Origin: Sergeia podlipaevii
Lineage: Eukaryota; Euglenozoa; Kinetoplastea; Trypanosomatida; Trypanosomatidae
DNA length: 64,000 nt
NCBI GenBank assembly: GCA_030849805.1
Contig: JASANZ010002236.1
Coordinates: 1 to 64,000 of the forward strand
Reading direction: 5' to 3'
How positions within the stretch are numbered: position 1 is the stretch's first letter; each line of letters starts with the position of its first letter. The notes under the pieces were generated by a model. That model was not told where the DNA came from. It worked only from the letters and a program-made list of their open reading frames with translations, and ran no database searches. Positions 19,496-29,106 of this stretch are shown piece after piece. The translations under genes were made by a program, and so were the position numbers.

Positions 19496-20728
19496 TCATT
19501 GTGAGCAAGGATTTGAAGAAAAAAAATCGAGCGTTGTTTCTTCAACTGCCAGGGAAAGGTGTAAAAATAATTTAGCGCATAGCGTAGCATCCTCAATGGC
19601 GCTATGGTGCACGCCAACTCTGGACTCTTCACTTCCAGGGCAAAAGAAATAGCAAGCACGGTCAAGGTCTGCAGGCTGCGAAGGATACATCTGGCGCATC
19701 CATCTCATAGTGCACGTGAGAGGGTATGTGGAGTGCCATATCACCTTGTAGCCTGCTCTTGTAAGATGCGTATCAAGAAACGCAGCATCAAAGACCGCAT
19801 TATGGGCTACAATTGGAGGCAGGTGGAGCTCTTTCTGAGCCTTCTCGCAAGTCTCTTGAGAAACCGCAAGTCCTGCACCCTCGCCCCCATCTCCTTCTTG
19901 TACGGAGGTCATGCCTGCGTTACGTACTCTCCTAACAGTACCACCAGCCAAAGTGAAAAAGGATGCCAAGTCAGTCGCCACCTGTTCCCATGGTGGGGCA
20001 GCGTGCAGCTCTTCGGGAGAGATGCCATGTATGCTGGCGGCGCGGCTGTCCATGGTATCAGTGAACCGCACGTAGCTGTGAAAGAAGCGACTGCCCAACT
20101 CCCAATGTCCGCCCTGATTCTCAAATTGCAATGCAACAGGGTTTGGCGACAGCGGAGTACGCAGACGTTTCCTACTCGTTTCCGCATGAATGCGATCGCT
20201 ACTACTAGAAGTGGTCGTAGCAGACGTTGGGTAACACCATCTCAGTTCCCTGCATCCAACCTCAACTATCGCGTTGAACTCACTGCAAAACCCTGTCGTT
20301 TCCAGATCCAGCACAATACAGCTAAATGGCGGCAGTCGCGTTCCTACCACGGTTACCCCACTCGTGCTGAGCGGTAGCGCATCAAGGGAAAGGGGAGTGC
20401 TAGAGATCATAGTGGTGTCTCGCACCAATGCCGGAAGTGCGTGGATCGTGCTGGCACGCAAGGTACCGATAAAGCGGGTCTGCGTAATCCGAGCGTCAGG
20501 TTGAACGTGGGAGGCAGTGGCTGTGCGACCGCCGATTTTGCTGTGAAGGCCATCCTCCGCAGAGAAATTAGGGGTGTCCAACGTGACCTCACATCGCCTC
20601 CGCCAAGAAGGTGGCAACACATCGCCCACCGCAGGTGGCGTTGTGTGGCAGTTGCTGCAGGCATCGATCGCATTCACTATCTCTGACCGACGTTGTTGCT
20701 TCCGCTTGCGTGCTAGCAGAGAATCCAT
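19496..20728 (-). CDS. 3'-5' exonuclease, DEDDh (DnaQ-like) family (410 aa)
   Basis: All three exonuclease motifs of the DEDDh superfamily are present: Exo I D141-L-E143-T-T-G, Exo II H-N-A-V-F-D314, and Exo III H375-S-A-I-E-D380-A. The residues between match the DNA polymerase III epsilon/TREX-like fold (for example I-H-G-I-S-P-E-E at 233-240, the usual segment before Exo II). Two metal ions bound by the four acidic residues would drive nucleotide release from 3' ends. The first 130 residues are a poorly conserved, basic extension starting M-D-S-L-L-A-R-K-R-K. A Ser/Thr-rich insert lies at about 165-200 and a Gly-rich one at 270-290. Whether DNA or RNA is the substrate, and whether it proofreads or processes, cannot be told from sequence. 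The start is the first ATG of a clean frame. Confidence 0.9.
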   Translation of the reverse strand: MDSLLARKRKQQRRSEIVNAIDACSNCHTTPPAVGDVLPPSWRRRCEVTLDTPNFSAEDGLHSKIGGRTATASHVQPDARITQTRFIGTLRASTIHALPALVRDTTMISSTPLSLDALPLSTSGVTVVGTRLPPFSCIVLDLETTGFCSEFNAIVEVGCRELRWCYPTSATTTSSSSDRIHAETSRKRLRTPLSPNPVALQFENQGGHWELGSRFFHSYVRFTDTMDSRAASIHGISPEELHAAPPWEQVATDLASFFTLAGGTVRRVRNAGMTSVQEGDGGEGAGLAVSQETCEKAQKELHLPPIVAHNAVFDAAFLDTHLTRAGYKVIWHSTYPLTCTMRWMRQMYPSQPADLDRACYFFCPGSEESRVGVHHSAIEDATLCAKLFLHLSLAVEETTLDFFSSNPCSQ

Positions 20729-21457
20729 TTGACAGCAACCCTTGTGTGTCTGTACGTCTATATAAAATAGGTAGATATGCTACTTTTATTGTTGCCGCTG
20801 TAACTTTTGAAAAAAGGGAAAGAGACGGTTTAAAAATAATAATAATAATAATCAATGTAAAACGCAGCTGATAGTAAGAAAAAAGAAGCCTGTCATCGCC
20901 AATTCATCTAGATAGCAAAGGCACTGATGTCAGTGTTTCTGTACCTACAAAAGTTCGTCAAAATGGCACACGGATCAGTCACATCAGCCACTGTACATGG
21001 TAAAAAGTCACCTTCTACACACGTTATGCAGCTTAGGCAGCAAAAAGAAAAAAGCGGATGTAAGGACGCATATTAGCGTGTGTATTTTTTTCACTCTTAT
21101 TGCTTTTGGTCACTGTAACTGAGACACATAAACAGAAAAAAAAAGAGCAAGATTTCTCTCCTCTTAACATCGCCCACACACCCTTTTCTCTTTCGTCCTT
21201 TTCACCTTTTGGTAACGATGGCTCACGGCCCCCTCTCTTTCTCTCTTTAATGTATCAAGCAAAATAAACAGCAGATAGAAAGAGAGAGAGACGGCGGGGT
21301 ACAACAGCACATAAATAATTAGATAACAGAGATTTAGCTCGGTACCAAGCCCATCCGTATAGATAGATTCCCCAAAAACACGCACACACACACACACACT
21401 TGTCTCTCTTGTGCCGCTCCACAAGTCACAAAAAACACCCTACACCTCCTCACAGGC
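20729..21457. other. Spacer between exonuclease and polytopic membrane protein genes
   Basis: No gene. A plus-strand purine tract at about 20808-20824 lies some 80 nt before the exonuclease start and is the likely splice tract on the transcribed strand. An AAT repeat occupies about 20836-20852 and an AC repeat about 21381-21398. Confidence 0.5.
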
Positions 21458-24400
21458 CTAGATTAGATTCGTCTTGCGCTTCTTTCCATGCAGTTGGCCA
21501 CCAAACAGCCTCGCACTCTGGCCACATATGGCCACAATCGTCATCCAATGCATGGCATGACTAGACGACACGAGCAACACCACCGCACACAAAACGATTG
21601 TAAGCACGACAGTCTTCACCGTTGCACCACCGCGCTTGCGACCACGCCACAGGGATAAAAGCAGTGACATTTGCGCTGGTGCGACAAGAAGCCCCAAAGC
21701 ACACATGACCCCAACCTGTTGGACCTTCATGGGAAGCTGCAGCCCAGACGACCAGGCATCGATGATGTTGCACGCCCACTGAACGGCAATAAGAAAAATG
21801 GCGGAGGGAAAGTAACGAAAGTTCTCCGTGGAAAGCTCGTAAAACAACACGCCGTCATCAGTAAGGAGAAGGAGCATTAAAGAGAAGGTAGCATAGAGGC
21901 CAGGCTCGTTGTCGTTGTTCCAAAAATTAAGCACACACAAAGCCCCCACAGCGATGATGACACCGTAATTGCAGACCACGCCCAGCTGGTTGACCATGTG
22001 CTCTGTCAGCGGCACACAGTGTGGAAGTAAGGGCTTCCCACTAAGTCGGCACTTCACCATGATGGCGACAAAAAGATGTGACACGGCCACAATCGAGAGC
22101 AGTTGCATCCGGCCTTGCTCATGTATCTCCAACACTAGCGCAGCACTATAAGAACGGGAGATAATCGTCAAGTCCGTGCGATGCATGGTGATGAATGACA
22201 GCGCCATGGCCACCATCCCGAGCCCATACACCACCCATGCCTCGATGGAAGTGAGATGACGATAGTGGGCAAGATCAACCGACAGCATCATGAGAAAGAC
22301 AAAGGCGCCTAAGCAGCAGATGAGCTGGATGCTGCAGTAGGGCAGAAGCGTTGCCGCAATGCCAAATGTAAAGGCGTATGCGGTGGCAAGCCAGTACACA
22401 ACACGAGCGGCAGAAGGAATCTTCTGAAGCGGCAGAACACGCCCGCCAATGAGAAGGCAAAGTCCTGTGAAGAGTGCGTAACGGGCCTTGTGGGCGTACT
22501 GCAGGTGATAGTCAAACGCGTAGTCCTTCTCCTCCACCAAACGTGTCGGCTGAATGGCAAGAAGCACCACACCGAGCACAGCGCTTGCCCTACTCGCATG
22601 CGAGAGAAGAGCAGGGATGGAATAGCGGCCCTTGTAACGCTCCACAAACGGTATTGTCAGAAAAGAAAAGGTGACCAGGCTTGTACCAAGTGCAATGTGA
22701 GGAAGCTCGTCCCCGCAGACGTAACTCTGTGTGAGAAACTCGTAGACGGCTCGCTGCAGGTTGCGTACGGTAAGTCCAGAAAGAAGCACAGCGCAGACAC
22801 TGTATAGGTAAACAAGGGTGCGTGCGTAGCGGACTTGAATGCGCTTGCGTCTGTCAATCTCAAACATCACCACCACGTAGCCCGCTGCAACTCCTACCCA
22901 CCACCCACCCGTAATCTCCGTCATAAGTAAATACGCGGCCAGCTGCGATGATGCCGCCCCCACAGTGGTTTCCGCTGCAGTTACAACAGAATCGTTGGCA
23001 CTGCCGTCCCGCAGCAGCAGCGCCGCGTCCGCCTGATAATAATAGGCGCTAGTGATCTCCACGAAAAAGGTCAGGATCTTAGTCACGTAGCACGATGCCA
23101 CAAACGCGGCTGCGGAGATGCTGAGCACGCCGTTGTGGTAGAGCCTGTAGGCCATAAAAACACCAACGGCAGTGGTGAGAAATACAAGCACACCTGAATA
23201 CACGCCCTCCTCGTTCTGAGAGTACAGCACGTGCTCAACCCACGTTACCTGCAGTGCGTGCAAAAACAAAAGACCGATCAGTGGTGCCTTGTTAGCCGTA
23301 AAGGAGACGGCGAAGCAAAGGCATCCAAGCACGTAGCACCACAGCACAGACACGGCAACAACCGGTGTCGGGACGGTGGTTGCCTCGCCAAACACGTGTA
23401 GATCGGCCACAATAAAAGAAAAGGTCCGAAACATCCACCACATGAGCTGCAAGCTGGAAAAAATGATGAACGACACCATCGGGCCGCCATTGGTGCGGTC
23501 AAAGAGAAACAAGTTAAATGAAGTGACGCTGAGCACGGCAGGTAGGTAGAACACTCCGGGGGTATCCCCGAGTATGCAGAAGAGCACAACCACCACAATG
23601 GACCCCACCACAGTGATGATGCGTGCTTCTGACATGCGCGCGGTGGATAGCTGCTCTCCCTGGCGGTCCCCATCAAGCAGCACCTTCACCTTAAACGCAA
23701 CGAACACGGTCAAATAAAGTGCGATAAGCAGCACGAAGAAGTTGAATGGGTACGGCACCCCATCAAAGATGTAGCCGTAACGTGAATTGAGGAAACGATA
23801 GGCAACCCAATTGGTGCCCAACACCGCTACGCAGCCAAGCACACGGAGACGGAACATGTCAACTACGTCGCGAAGCCCAAGTGGATCATACTCTAGACGG
23901 GACAGAACATCTACCTCATCGTCATCGATAGCGGCGCTATGGGCATGCGCAGGAGCAAGAAACCACAAGCTTGCACCTGGTGACACACAGAGGTAGGAGA
24001 TCGCGCCGCACACAAGACCCAGAGAATTGAGTAGGTTGGTGATCACGTGGTCTTCCCAGTTGCTCTGAAGCCCGTTATACACGACTGAGGGAAAAAGTAT
24101 CATCAAAAATGAAAAGATGATAGCCTCAGTACGTCCATTCACCTGCTGTGGCGTCATACCCTCTCTATCTACCTCTTCAGCAGACTCGGGGATCAGCTTC
24201 TTTGCAGCCTTCTTGGACTTCTCGCTACCTTCTCCAGCAGTAGCGTCACCGCTGCCAACGTCCTCTGCATGTTTGCTTGGGGGACGCACAACCATGTAAC
24301 TACTCACTAAAGGGGTAAAGAAGAAGTAGTGCTCGAGGCACATGGTGACTAAGAAAAAGAAAGGTGCGTAGCGAGCACCACAGATGGCGATGATGGTTGC

Positions 24401-25519
24401 AAGAAGCAGGGGGAGAGCAAGCACCGGTGTGGTCGCCATCACTAACCGCTCTAGCGTGCAGATGAGCTCTGGAAAGGTCTCCTGGAGCCAACGGAAGTGC
24501 AGCAGTGCAGCGGCTGCAGCCATGAAAAAGATTCCACAAATATCAACCATCAGAAGCACGGGACCGAAGCTCGTGATCGCGGCTTGGAAGTTGGTGAGAA
24601 ACAGCGACAGGCCGAAAAAGCTCACCGCGAGGAGTATCACAAGGACAGTGCCGCGGCGGTAACCCAGAAAATCTGACATGTACACTGCCATCACACCACA
24701 CAAGGCCACGGTGAGGGTGAGGGATGACATGAGCGGGATCATGCCAAACAGCGCGCATATGAGCAGCACCGCCAGGCGCCTCTGATACCGAGGTGACCCC
24801 ACGACAAACTCCACCGTATTGAGTGCAGGTAGGTCGGCAGAAAACGCATCCGCGCCAGAGACTCCCATCTGCTTTTGCTGCTGCTGTCTATGCATAAGCA
24901 TCGTATGCAGAAGCCTTTCACGCTCCCCTATCTCGCTCTCCATGTTATTTGCATCTCCATTCCCATCGGCATCAAAACGTGGCGCGTAGCCAACTGCAGC
25001 CGCCGGCCCTTCTTTGCTTCGCCTTAGCTGCTCCGCTATCCAGTGCTGTGAGGATGCCTGCACCGCCTCCTGCGCGTACTCCTCGCGGGTGCGGTCAACT
25101 GTTGGGTGAAGCGTGCCTGCTGCGTAGCCGCCCCCTGGCACAGAAGCGTTTGCGTGTGTCATGGGAGAATAGCTACCACTACCACCACCGCTAATATCAG
25201 CAGCAGGTCTCGAGGATCTGAATGGGCTAGCCAAGGGCTGCGGAAGACTTTGCTGAGCTGCGTACGGTGGTTGCTGCTGCTGTTGCTGTGGTGGTGGATA
25301 GGACTGGTATGGATAAGGTTGGTACGGTACGAACGGTTGCTGCTGCGCGCCAGATGGGGAGTGAGTAGGATAGCCGGCATACCCCTCTGGTGTTTGCTGC
25401 TGCTTTTGAAACTCTTGTGGGGCGTACAGCTGTGATGCCGGAGGTGCGCCAAATTGAAAAGAAGGCGGCGGTGGTGGCCGCTGCTGCTGCTGCTGCCCGG
25501 ATTCCTGTGCGTTAAACAT
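21458..25519 (-). CDS. Very large polytopic membrane protein with Pro/Gln-rich N-terminus (1353 aa)
   Basis: Complete frame from the ATG at 25519. The first 110 residues are rich in Gln, Pro and Tyr with poly-Q and poly-P runs, and the next 135 are polar. From about residue 248 to the end the chain is almost continuous hydrophobic helices, by eye well over 20 spans, interrupted by one charged loop rich in Lys/Glu/Ser (S-E-K-S-K-K-A-A-K-K-L). It ends in a short basic tail (H-G-K-K-R-K-T-N-L-I). No transporter signature, ATP-binding motif or glycosyltransferase motif was found. The cytosolic N-terminal tail resembles those of membrane proteins that bind SH3/WW-like or trafficking partners, an inference only. 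Family not recognised; probably a lineage-specific conserved membrane protein. Confidence 0.85.
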   Translation of the reverse strand: MFNAQESGQQQQQRPPPPPSFQFGAPPASQLYAPQEFQKQQQTPEGYAGYPTHSPSGAQQQPFVPYQPYPYQSYPPPQQQQQQPPYAAQQSLPQPLASPFRSSRPAADISGGGSGSYSPMTHANASVPGGGYAAGTLHPTVDRTREEYAQEAVQASSQHWIAEQLRRSKEGPAAAVGYAPRFDADGNGDANNMESEIGERERLLHTMLMHRQQQQKQMGVSGADAFSADLPALNTVEFVVGSPRYQRRLAVLLICALFGMIPLMSSLTLTVALCGVMAVYMSDFLGYRRGTVLVILLAVSFFGLSLFLTNFQAAITSFGPVLLMVDICGIFFMAAAAALLHFRWLQETFPELICTLERLVMATTPVLALPLLLATIIAICGARYAPFFFLVTMCLEHYFFFTPLVSSYMVVRPPSKHAEDVGSGDATAGEGSEKSKKAAKKLIPESAEEVDREGMTPQQVNGRTEAIIFSFLMILFPSVVYNGLQSNWEDHVITNLLNSLGLVCGAISYLCVSPGASLWFLAPAHAHSAAIDDDEVDVLSRLEYDPLGLRDVVDMFRLRVLGCVAVLGTNWVAYRFLNSRYGYIFDGVPYPFNFFVLLIALYLTVFVAFKVKVLLDGDRQGEQLSTARMSEARIITVVGSIVVVVLFCILGDTPGVFYLPAVLSVTSFNLFLFDRTNGGPMVSFIIFSSLQLMWWMFRTFSFIVADLHVFGEATTVPTPVVAVSVLWCYVLGCLCFAVSFTANKAPLIGLLFLHALQVTWVEHVLYSQNEEGVYSGVLVFLTTAVGVFMAYRLYHNGVLSISAAAFVASCYVTKILTFFVEITSAYYYQADAALLLRDGSANDSVVTAAETTVGAASSQLAAYLLMTEITGGWWVGVAAGYVVVMFEIDRRKRIQVRYARTLVYLYSVCAVLLSGLTVRNLQRAVYEFLTQSYVCGDELPHIALGTSLVTFSFLTIPFVERYKGRYSIPALLSHASRASAVLGVVLLAIQPTRLVEEKDYAFDYHLQYAHKARYALFTGLCLLIGGRVLPLQKIPSAARVVYWLATAYAFTFGIAATLLPYCSIQLICCLGAFVFLMMLSVDLAHYRHLTSIEAWVVYGLGMVAMALSFITMHRTDLTIISRSYSAALVLEIHEQGRMQLLSIVAVSHLFVAIMVKCRLSGKPLLPHCVPLTEHMVNQLGVVCNYGVIIAVGALCVLNFWNNDNEPGLYATFSLMLLLLTDDGVLFYELSTENFRYFPSAIFLIAVQWACNIIDAWSSGLQLPMKVQQVGVMCALGLLVAPAQMSLLLSLWRGRKRGGATVKTVVLTIVLCAVVLLVSSSHAMHWMTIVAICGQSARLFGGQLHGKKRKTNLI

Positions 25520-26192
25520 TCTGCTATTGCTTTATCTGATATGCAATGTGCCACCGAAGACAGATGCGTGTGTGTGTGTGTGTGCGTGAGAAAGAGAAAG
25601 AGAAAAAAAAGTATCTCTCAGTAAAATCCTTCAGTAACACTCGATGTGACCCTTACACACAAGATGAGACCCAAAAGTAAATAAATAAAAAGTAAAACAC
25701 TTTGCTTCTTGTGTGTATTGCTCTTTCAAAAAAAAAAAGGGGGGGGTGTGTATAGCGCACACTCTCTCCTCTTCCTCTTTTCAGCTAATGTGCAATGTTT
25801 CAAACCAAAGAAGGGAACGTATTTCGTTCGGTTTGCTATTCTAAACACTTCCAAAAGGGTTTTTTTTTAAAGAGAGAGAGAGAGGGAGATGTGAGTAAAA
25901 ATAAAAAAGTAAGCAGAGAAGAATACAGTGGAAAAAATTTGACGCAATCAAAAAAAAAGAAGAAAATTGTGTGGTTGTTTAATCTTCCTTCCCTTCTTCC
26001 TTTACATAGACATGTTTCGCTTTCATGCCTCGCCGATGAAATACAAGCAGATTTGGGCACCTGATTCTATAGACTCCCACTCACCTCCACAAGGCCCACA
26101 CGTACACAGAGAAAGAGAGAAAAGAAAGACATACATAATCACATAGATAGCATGCGTATTCCCCTTCCCCTCCCCCTCCCCCTCCCTCCTCT
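25520..26192. other. Spacer with splice tract and a G-rich element at the permease stop
   Basis: The plus-strand purine tract at about 25587-25609 is the likely splice tract for the gene starting at 25519. An A11G8 run lies at 25729-25747, a GA repeat at about 25871-25886 and a TG repeat near 25568. The high-coordinate end (26161-26190) holds a strong G-quadruplex motif on the transcribed strand, listed separately. Confidence 0.5.
26161..26186 (-). other. G-quadruplex motif directly after the permease stop codon
   Basis: On the transcribed strand there are five G-tracts (3, 5, 5, 4 and 4 Gs) separated by 1, 1, 1 and 2 nt. The first begins 7 nt beyond the TGA at 26193-26195. Such short loops predict a very stable quadruplex in RNA or in the non-template DNA strand. 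No function is demonstrated. Confidence 0.75.
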
Positions 26193-28118
26193 TCAGTTGA
26201 AAAATTGATCCTTGCAGAAGACTGCTGCACCAATCACTGTAAACACAACGCCAAAGAAGACGCTCATCATGCAAAGGATGCGCTTCAAGCAAGCGTAGCG
26301 CACGGAGAAGCGTCTATTGCGCGATCCTCCTCCCAGCGCACCCATTGCCTCATCACCATCGTCGATGACAGGAGAGCTCACAGCAGTCTCCTCATCGCTG
26401 CTGTTCTGCAATGCACCAATATATGAAGGAGAAAAAACACATAACCCAATGATACCTGGCACGATAAGAATCAGAAAAACACCGAATAAAGTTCCGATAA
26501 CGTCAATGACAATAGAAATGCCAGATACCACGCCACCAATAAAAACCGTTGTGCTGACAAGCAAAAATGCCTCGAGTACAATGGCAAGGCGCGTGGTATC
26601 GTCTGGGGAGCCGAGATCACGATCGAGCTCCTCGGTTGACACGGGAAAAGAGGCAAAGTTAGCAGGCAGCAATGGAGTCAACTCCCCACCGCCACCGGCG
26701 TCCTCCTGTCCTGCCGCCACCGCTGCTGCAAGGCCACATGCATTCCTTGATGCGGAGCTGAGAGGAGAAGGGGGACGTAGAGCTGCTGATGAAAAGTCAG
26801 CGTTGGTGGCGTTCCACCTCTCCCTATTCCTCTGGACCCCTCCTCCCAGAATGCCAGCAGCCAGTTCCATAAGATCGCTCTGTTCCCTCCACAAGAGCGC
26901 AGTCATTGCCAGCCGGTGCAAGCCGCGCCTGGCGCAGATCGACACAACGGGAAATACACAAGCAAAATGCATAAAGAGACCAAGGCGACCAATATTCATG
27001 AGGATGTCATTCTTTGGATAGTTGGACACAATGTTGCCACCCACCTCAGCAGATGCCACCTCATTGCCAAATGTCCAGTACCCAAAAAAGCCAGTGGCAG
27101 CGTAGCAAACAATGATAACAGGAAAGGCCACGGCAACAGATCGCATCATCGTGGACGGATCACGCTGCCGAAGCTCCTTGTAAAAGTACGGAACGTTGAA
27201 GTGGTAACCAAAGGCGACGCCGTATGTAGAGATGGATAGCAGCGCCGAGGGAAGAAGTCCACACCAGCGCATTTCACCTTTGGATGCAGGCGTCACGTGT
27301 GGGTAGTCATTGTTTCTAGCGGTAAAGAAGCGGAATACCACAAACACAACAATGTACAAGATGGTCAAGAAGCCTAGAAGTGATGACCACTTTAGCTCCT
27401 CCATGTTACGTGCGCAGCTAAGAGAGAAAAAAACAACGCCCGACGCAAGCAGCCAAAACAATTCAGAGACAATAAAGCCCTCCAGCTTGAAAGTATGCTG
27501 AAGTACTGGCGGGATAGAGTCTATGATCACCCTGGTATAGATAATGAGGGTGCCATAGTTGCTCAGGAAAATAATCAGCTCCACCAGCACCGTCACCCAG
27601 CGGCGCCAACGTCTGCGCTTGAGTTCATCCGTGGCATGAGCGGCACGATGGTACTCAACAAATTGCGGGGACCCCACTGCGCCAGCCGCGGCAACAGGGC
27701 TCTGTGGATCTGTCAGACCACTAGCAGCCAGAGCGCGAGCCTCAATGAAAGCCTCCAGTGTGCGAGGGGGGTAGAGCGCCGTGGCAACTACTTCCGTCAC
27801 GGAGAATTTTCCTGTTGCGTCACACCCCACTACAAGACAGTACACGGCGTAGGCTGACATGAGGCCAATAAAAAGCAGCAGCAGTATGCCTGGCACCACC
27901 GTAGCATTGTAAAGAGCAAGAGGCAGTGAAAGCACGCCAGCACCCATCACATTGCATAACGTGTTGATCACCACAGCGGTGACGGTGCCGTCACGCGTGG
28001 GCTCGCTCGCACCAACGCAAGAGAGACGTGTTGCAACGCTGTGACTCACTCGACTGGCCAGCGTCTCCTGGCGCGACACACGCGCTGAATGGTAGTGCAG
28101 AGAGGAAGTGCGCTGCAT
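26193..28118 (-). CDS. Amino acid permease, AAAP/AAT family (641 aa)
   Basis: The first in-frame ATG is at 28118 (M-Q-R-T-S-S); codons further upstream lack an ATG. After a 45-residue polar N-terminus comes the family hallmark first span, N-T-L-C-N-V-M-G-A-G-V-L-S-L-P-L-A-L. Ten to eleven hydrophobic spans follow, including W-C/V-rich helices and F-G-Y-W-T-F-G-N, typical of amino acid/auxin permeases. A long polar loop (about residues 420-510, rich in Ser, Ala, Gly and Pro) precedes the last three spans, an insertion often seen in trypanosomatid members. Proton-coupled uptake of amino acids at the plasma membrane or an organelle is expected; the substrate cannot be read from sequence. The family is multicopy in trypanosomatids, but only one copy is in this window. 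Confidence 0.9.
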   Translation of the reverse strand: MQRTSSLHYHSARVSRQETLASRVSHSVATRLSCVGASEPTRDGTVTAVVINTLCNVMGAGVLSLPLALYNATVVPGILLLLFIGLMSAYAVYCLVVGCDATGKFSVTEVVATALYPPRTLEAFIEARALAASGLTDPQSPVAAAGAVGSPQFVEYHRAAHATDELKRRRWRRWVTVLVELIIFLSNYGTLIIYTRVIIDSIPPVLQHTFKLEGFIVSELFWLLASGVVFFSLSCARNMEELKWSSLLGFLTILYIVVFVVFRFFTARNNDYPHVTPASKGEMRWCGLLPSALLSISTYGVAFGYHFNVPYFYKELRQRDPSTMMRSVAVAFPVIIVCYAATGFFGYWTFGNEVASAEVGGNIVSNYPKNDILMNIGRLGLFMHFACVFPVVSICARRGLHRLAMTALLWREQSDLMELAAGILGGGVQRNRERWNATNADFSSAALRPPSPLSSASRNACGLAAAVAAGQEDAGGGGELTPLLPANFASFPVSTEELDRDLGSPDDTTRLAIVLEAFLLVSTTVFIGGVVSGISIVIDVIGTLFGVFLILIVPGIIGLCVFSPSYIGALQNSSDEETAVSSPVIDDGDEAMGALGGGSRNRRFSVRYACLKRILCMMSVFFGVVFTVIGAAVFCKDQFFN

Positions 28119-28945
28119 TGCAGAAAAATGTGAGATGCCGACTAGCACTCAATCAGTCAATCAATAAATATGTTTGCTAAATGTGTATAAACAAAAAAAA
28201 AAACTGAAAGCACCACCTGTCAAGAATATGGTCTGACTATTGTTGTTGATTTTTTTATTTTTTTTGCGTGTGTGCCAGTGTTTGTATGTGCCTTTGATAA
28301 AAGCAAACAAAAGAAGAATATATAAAGGAAAACAAATCCTTTGATAGTTGTAGTTGCAACAAAAAATTGTCTTGCAGGTCTGTAAAGGAAAAAGAGAAAA
28401 TGAAAAAAAAAGAGCTAAGAGAGAGTAGATAAAATTTATGATATGTGTCTTCTACTACTAGAAGGTGTATAGCGTATATCTCTCTGAGTGCCTATGTACG
28501 TTTGAAGGTTGTGCGTACACGCAGCAGTGTGAACCGCTTCTGGTAAAAAATGCAATGTCGCTTCAAAGAAGCACACACATAGAGTCTACCAAGCGTCCCT
28601 TAATAATAATAAAAAATAATAAAAATAGAAAGAATATTCAAAAGAAAAAAATGTCATTGCTGCCTCAATTTAACAAACTCTAAAAAAAAAAAAAATGCGG
28701 ATTATGATTAAGAACTGAGTACACAAGCCTCGTTGCTATTGGTCTTTCACCTCAGTAAAATAATACTAGTAGTTGTGACAAAATATGTGGTAGTAGCAAT
28801 ATACATACATATATATCAGAAGAATGAATCACAACCTCGTCAATCAGTTTGACAGGCAGACTCGTAATAAAAATGTACAGGTGCATCCCTCCCTCAGCAG
28901 ACACGTATATGTATCTGTATTTTCCCGCGTGATGTGACGTACTAC

Positions 28946-28980
<35 letters not shown>

Positions 28981-29106
28981 CAATGCTTTCCAACATGCAC
29001 ATATGCAGAAAAAAAAAGCATCAATTTCAAAAAGAGGGTAAAGTACATTTTGTAAAGGACATATATAGGCGATGACTGGAAACACATGGGCATATATACA
29101 TTTCCC
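28119..29106. other. Spacer with (AC)16 microsatellite
   Basis: No gene. The A-run at about 28192-28203 (T-run on the transcribed strand) lies about 75-85 nt before the permease start and is the probable splice tract. The spacer also holds an (AC)16 repeat at 28947-28978 and A-runs near 28682-28694. Confidence 0.5.
28947..28978. repeat. (AC)16 microsatellite
   Basis: Sixteen uninterrupted AC units in the 3'UTR region of the hypothetical gene at 29107-30165. Confidence 0.95.

Noticed and set aside
28119..28148. Upstream GTG start for the amino acid permease
   Set aside because: Trypanosomatid nuclear genes start with ATG. The first ATG is at 28118. Likewise GTG or TTG starts at 31990, 40393 and 55739 were replaced by the first ATG.
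28947..28978. CRISPR-like or functional repeat array
   Set aside because: It is a plain dinucleotide microsatellite with no spacers.
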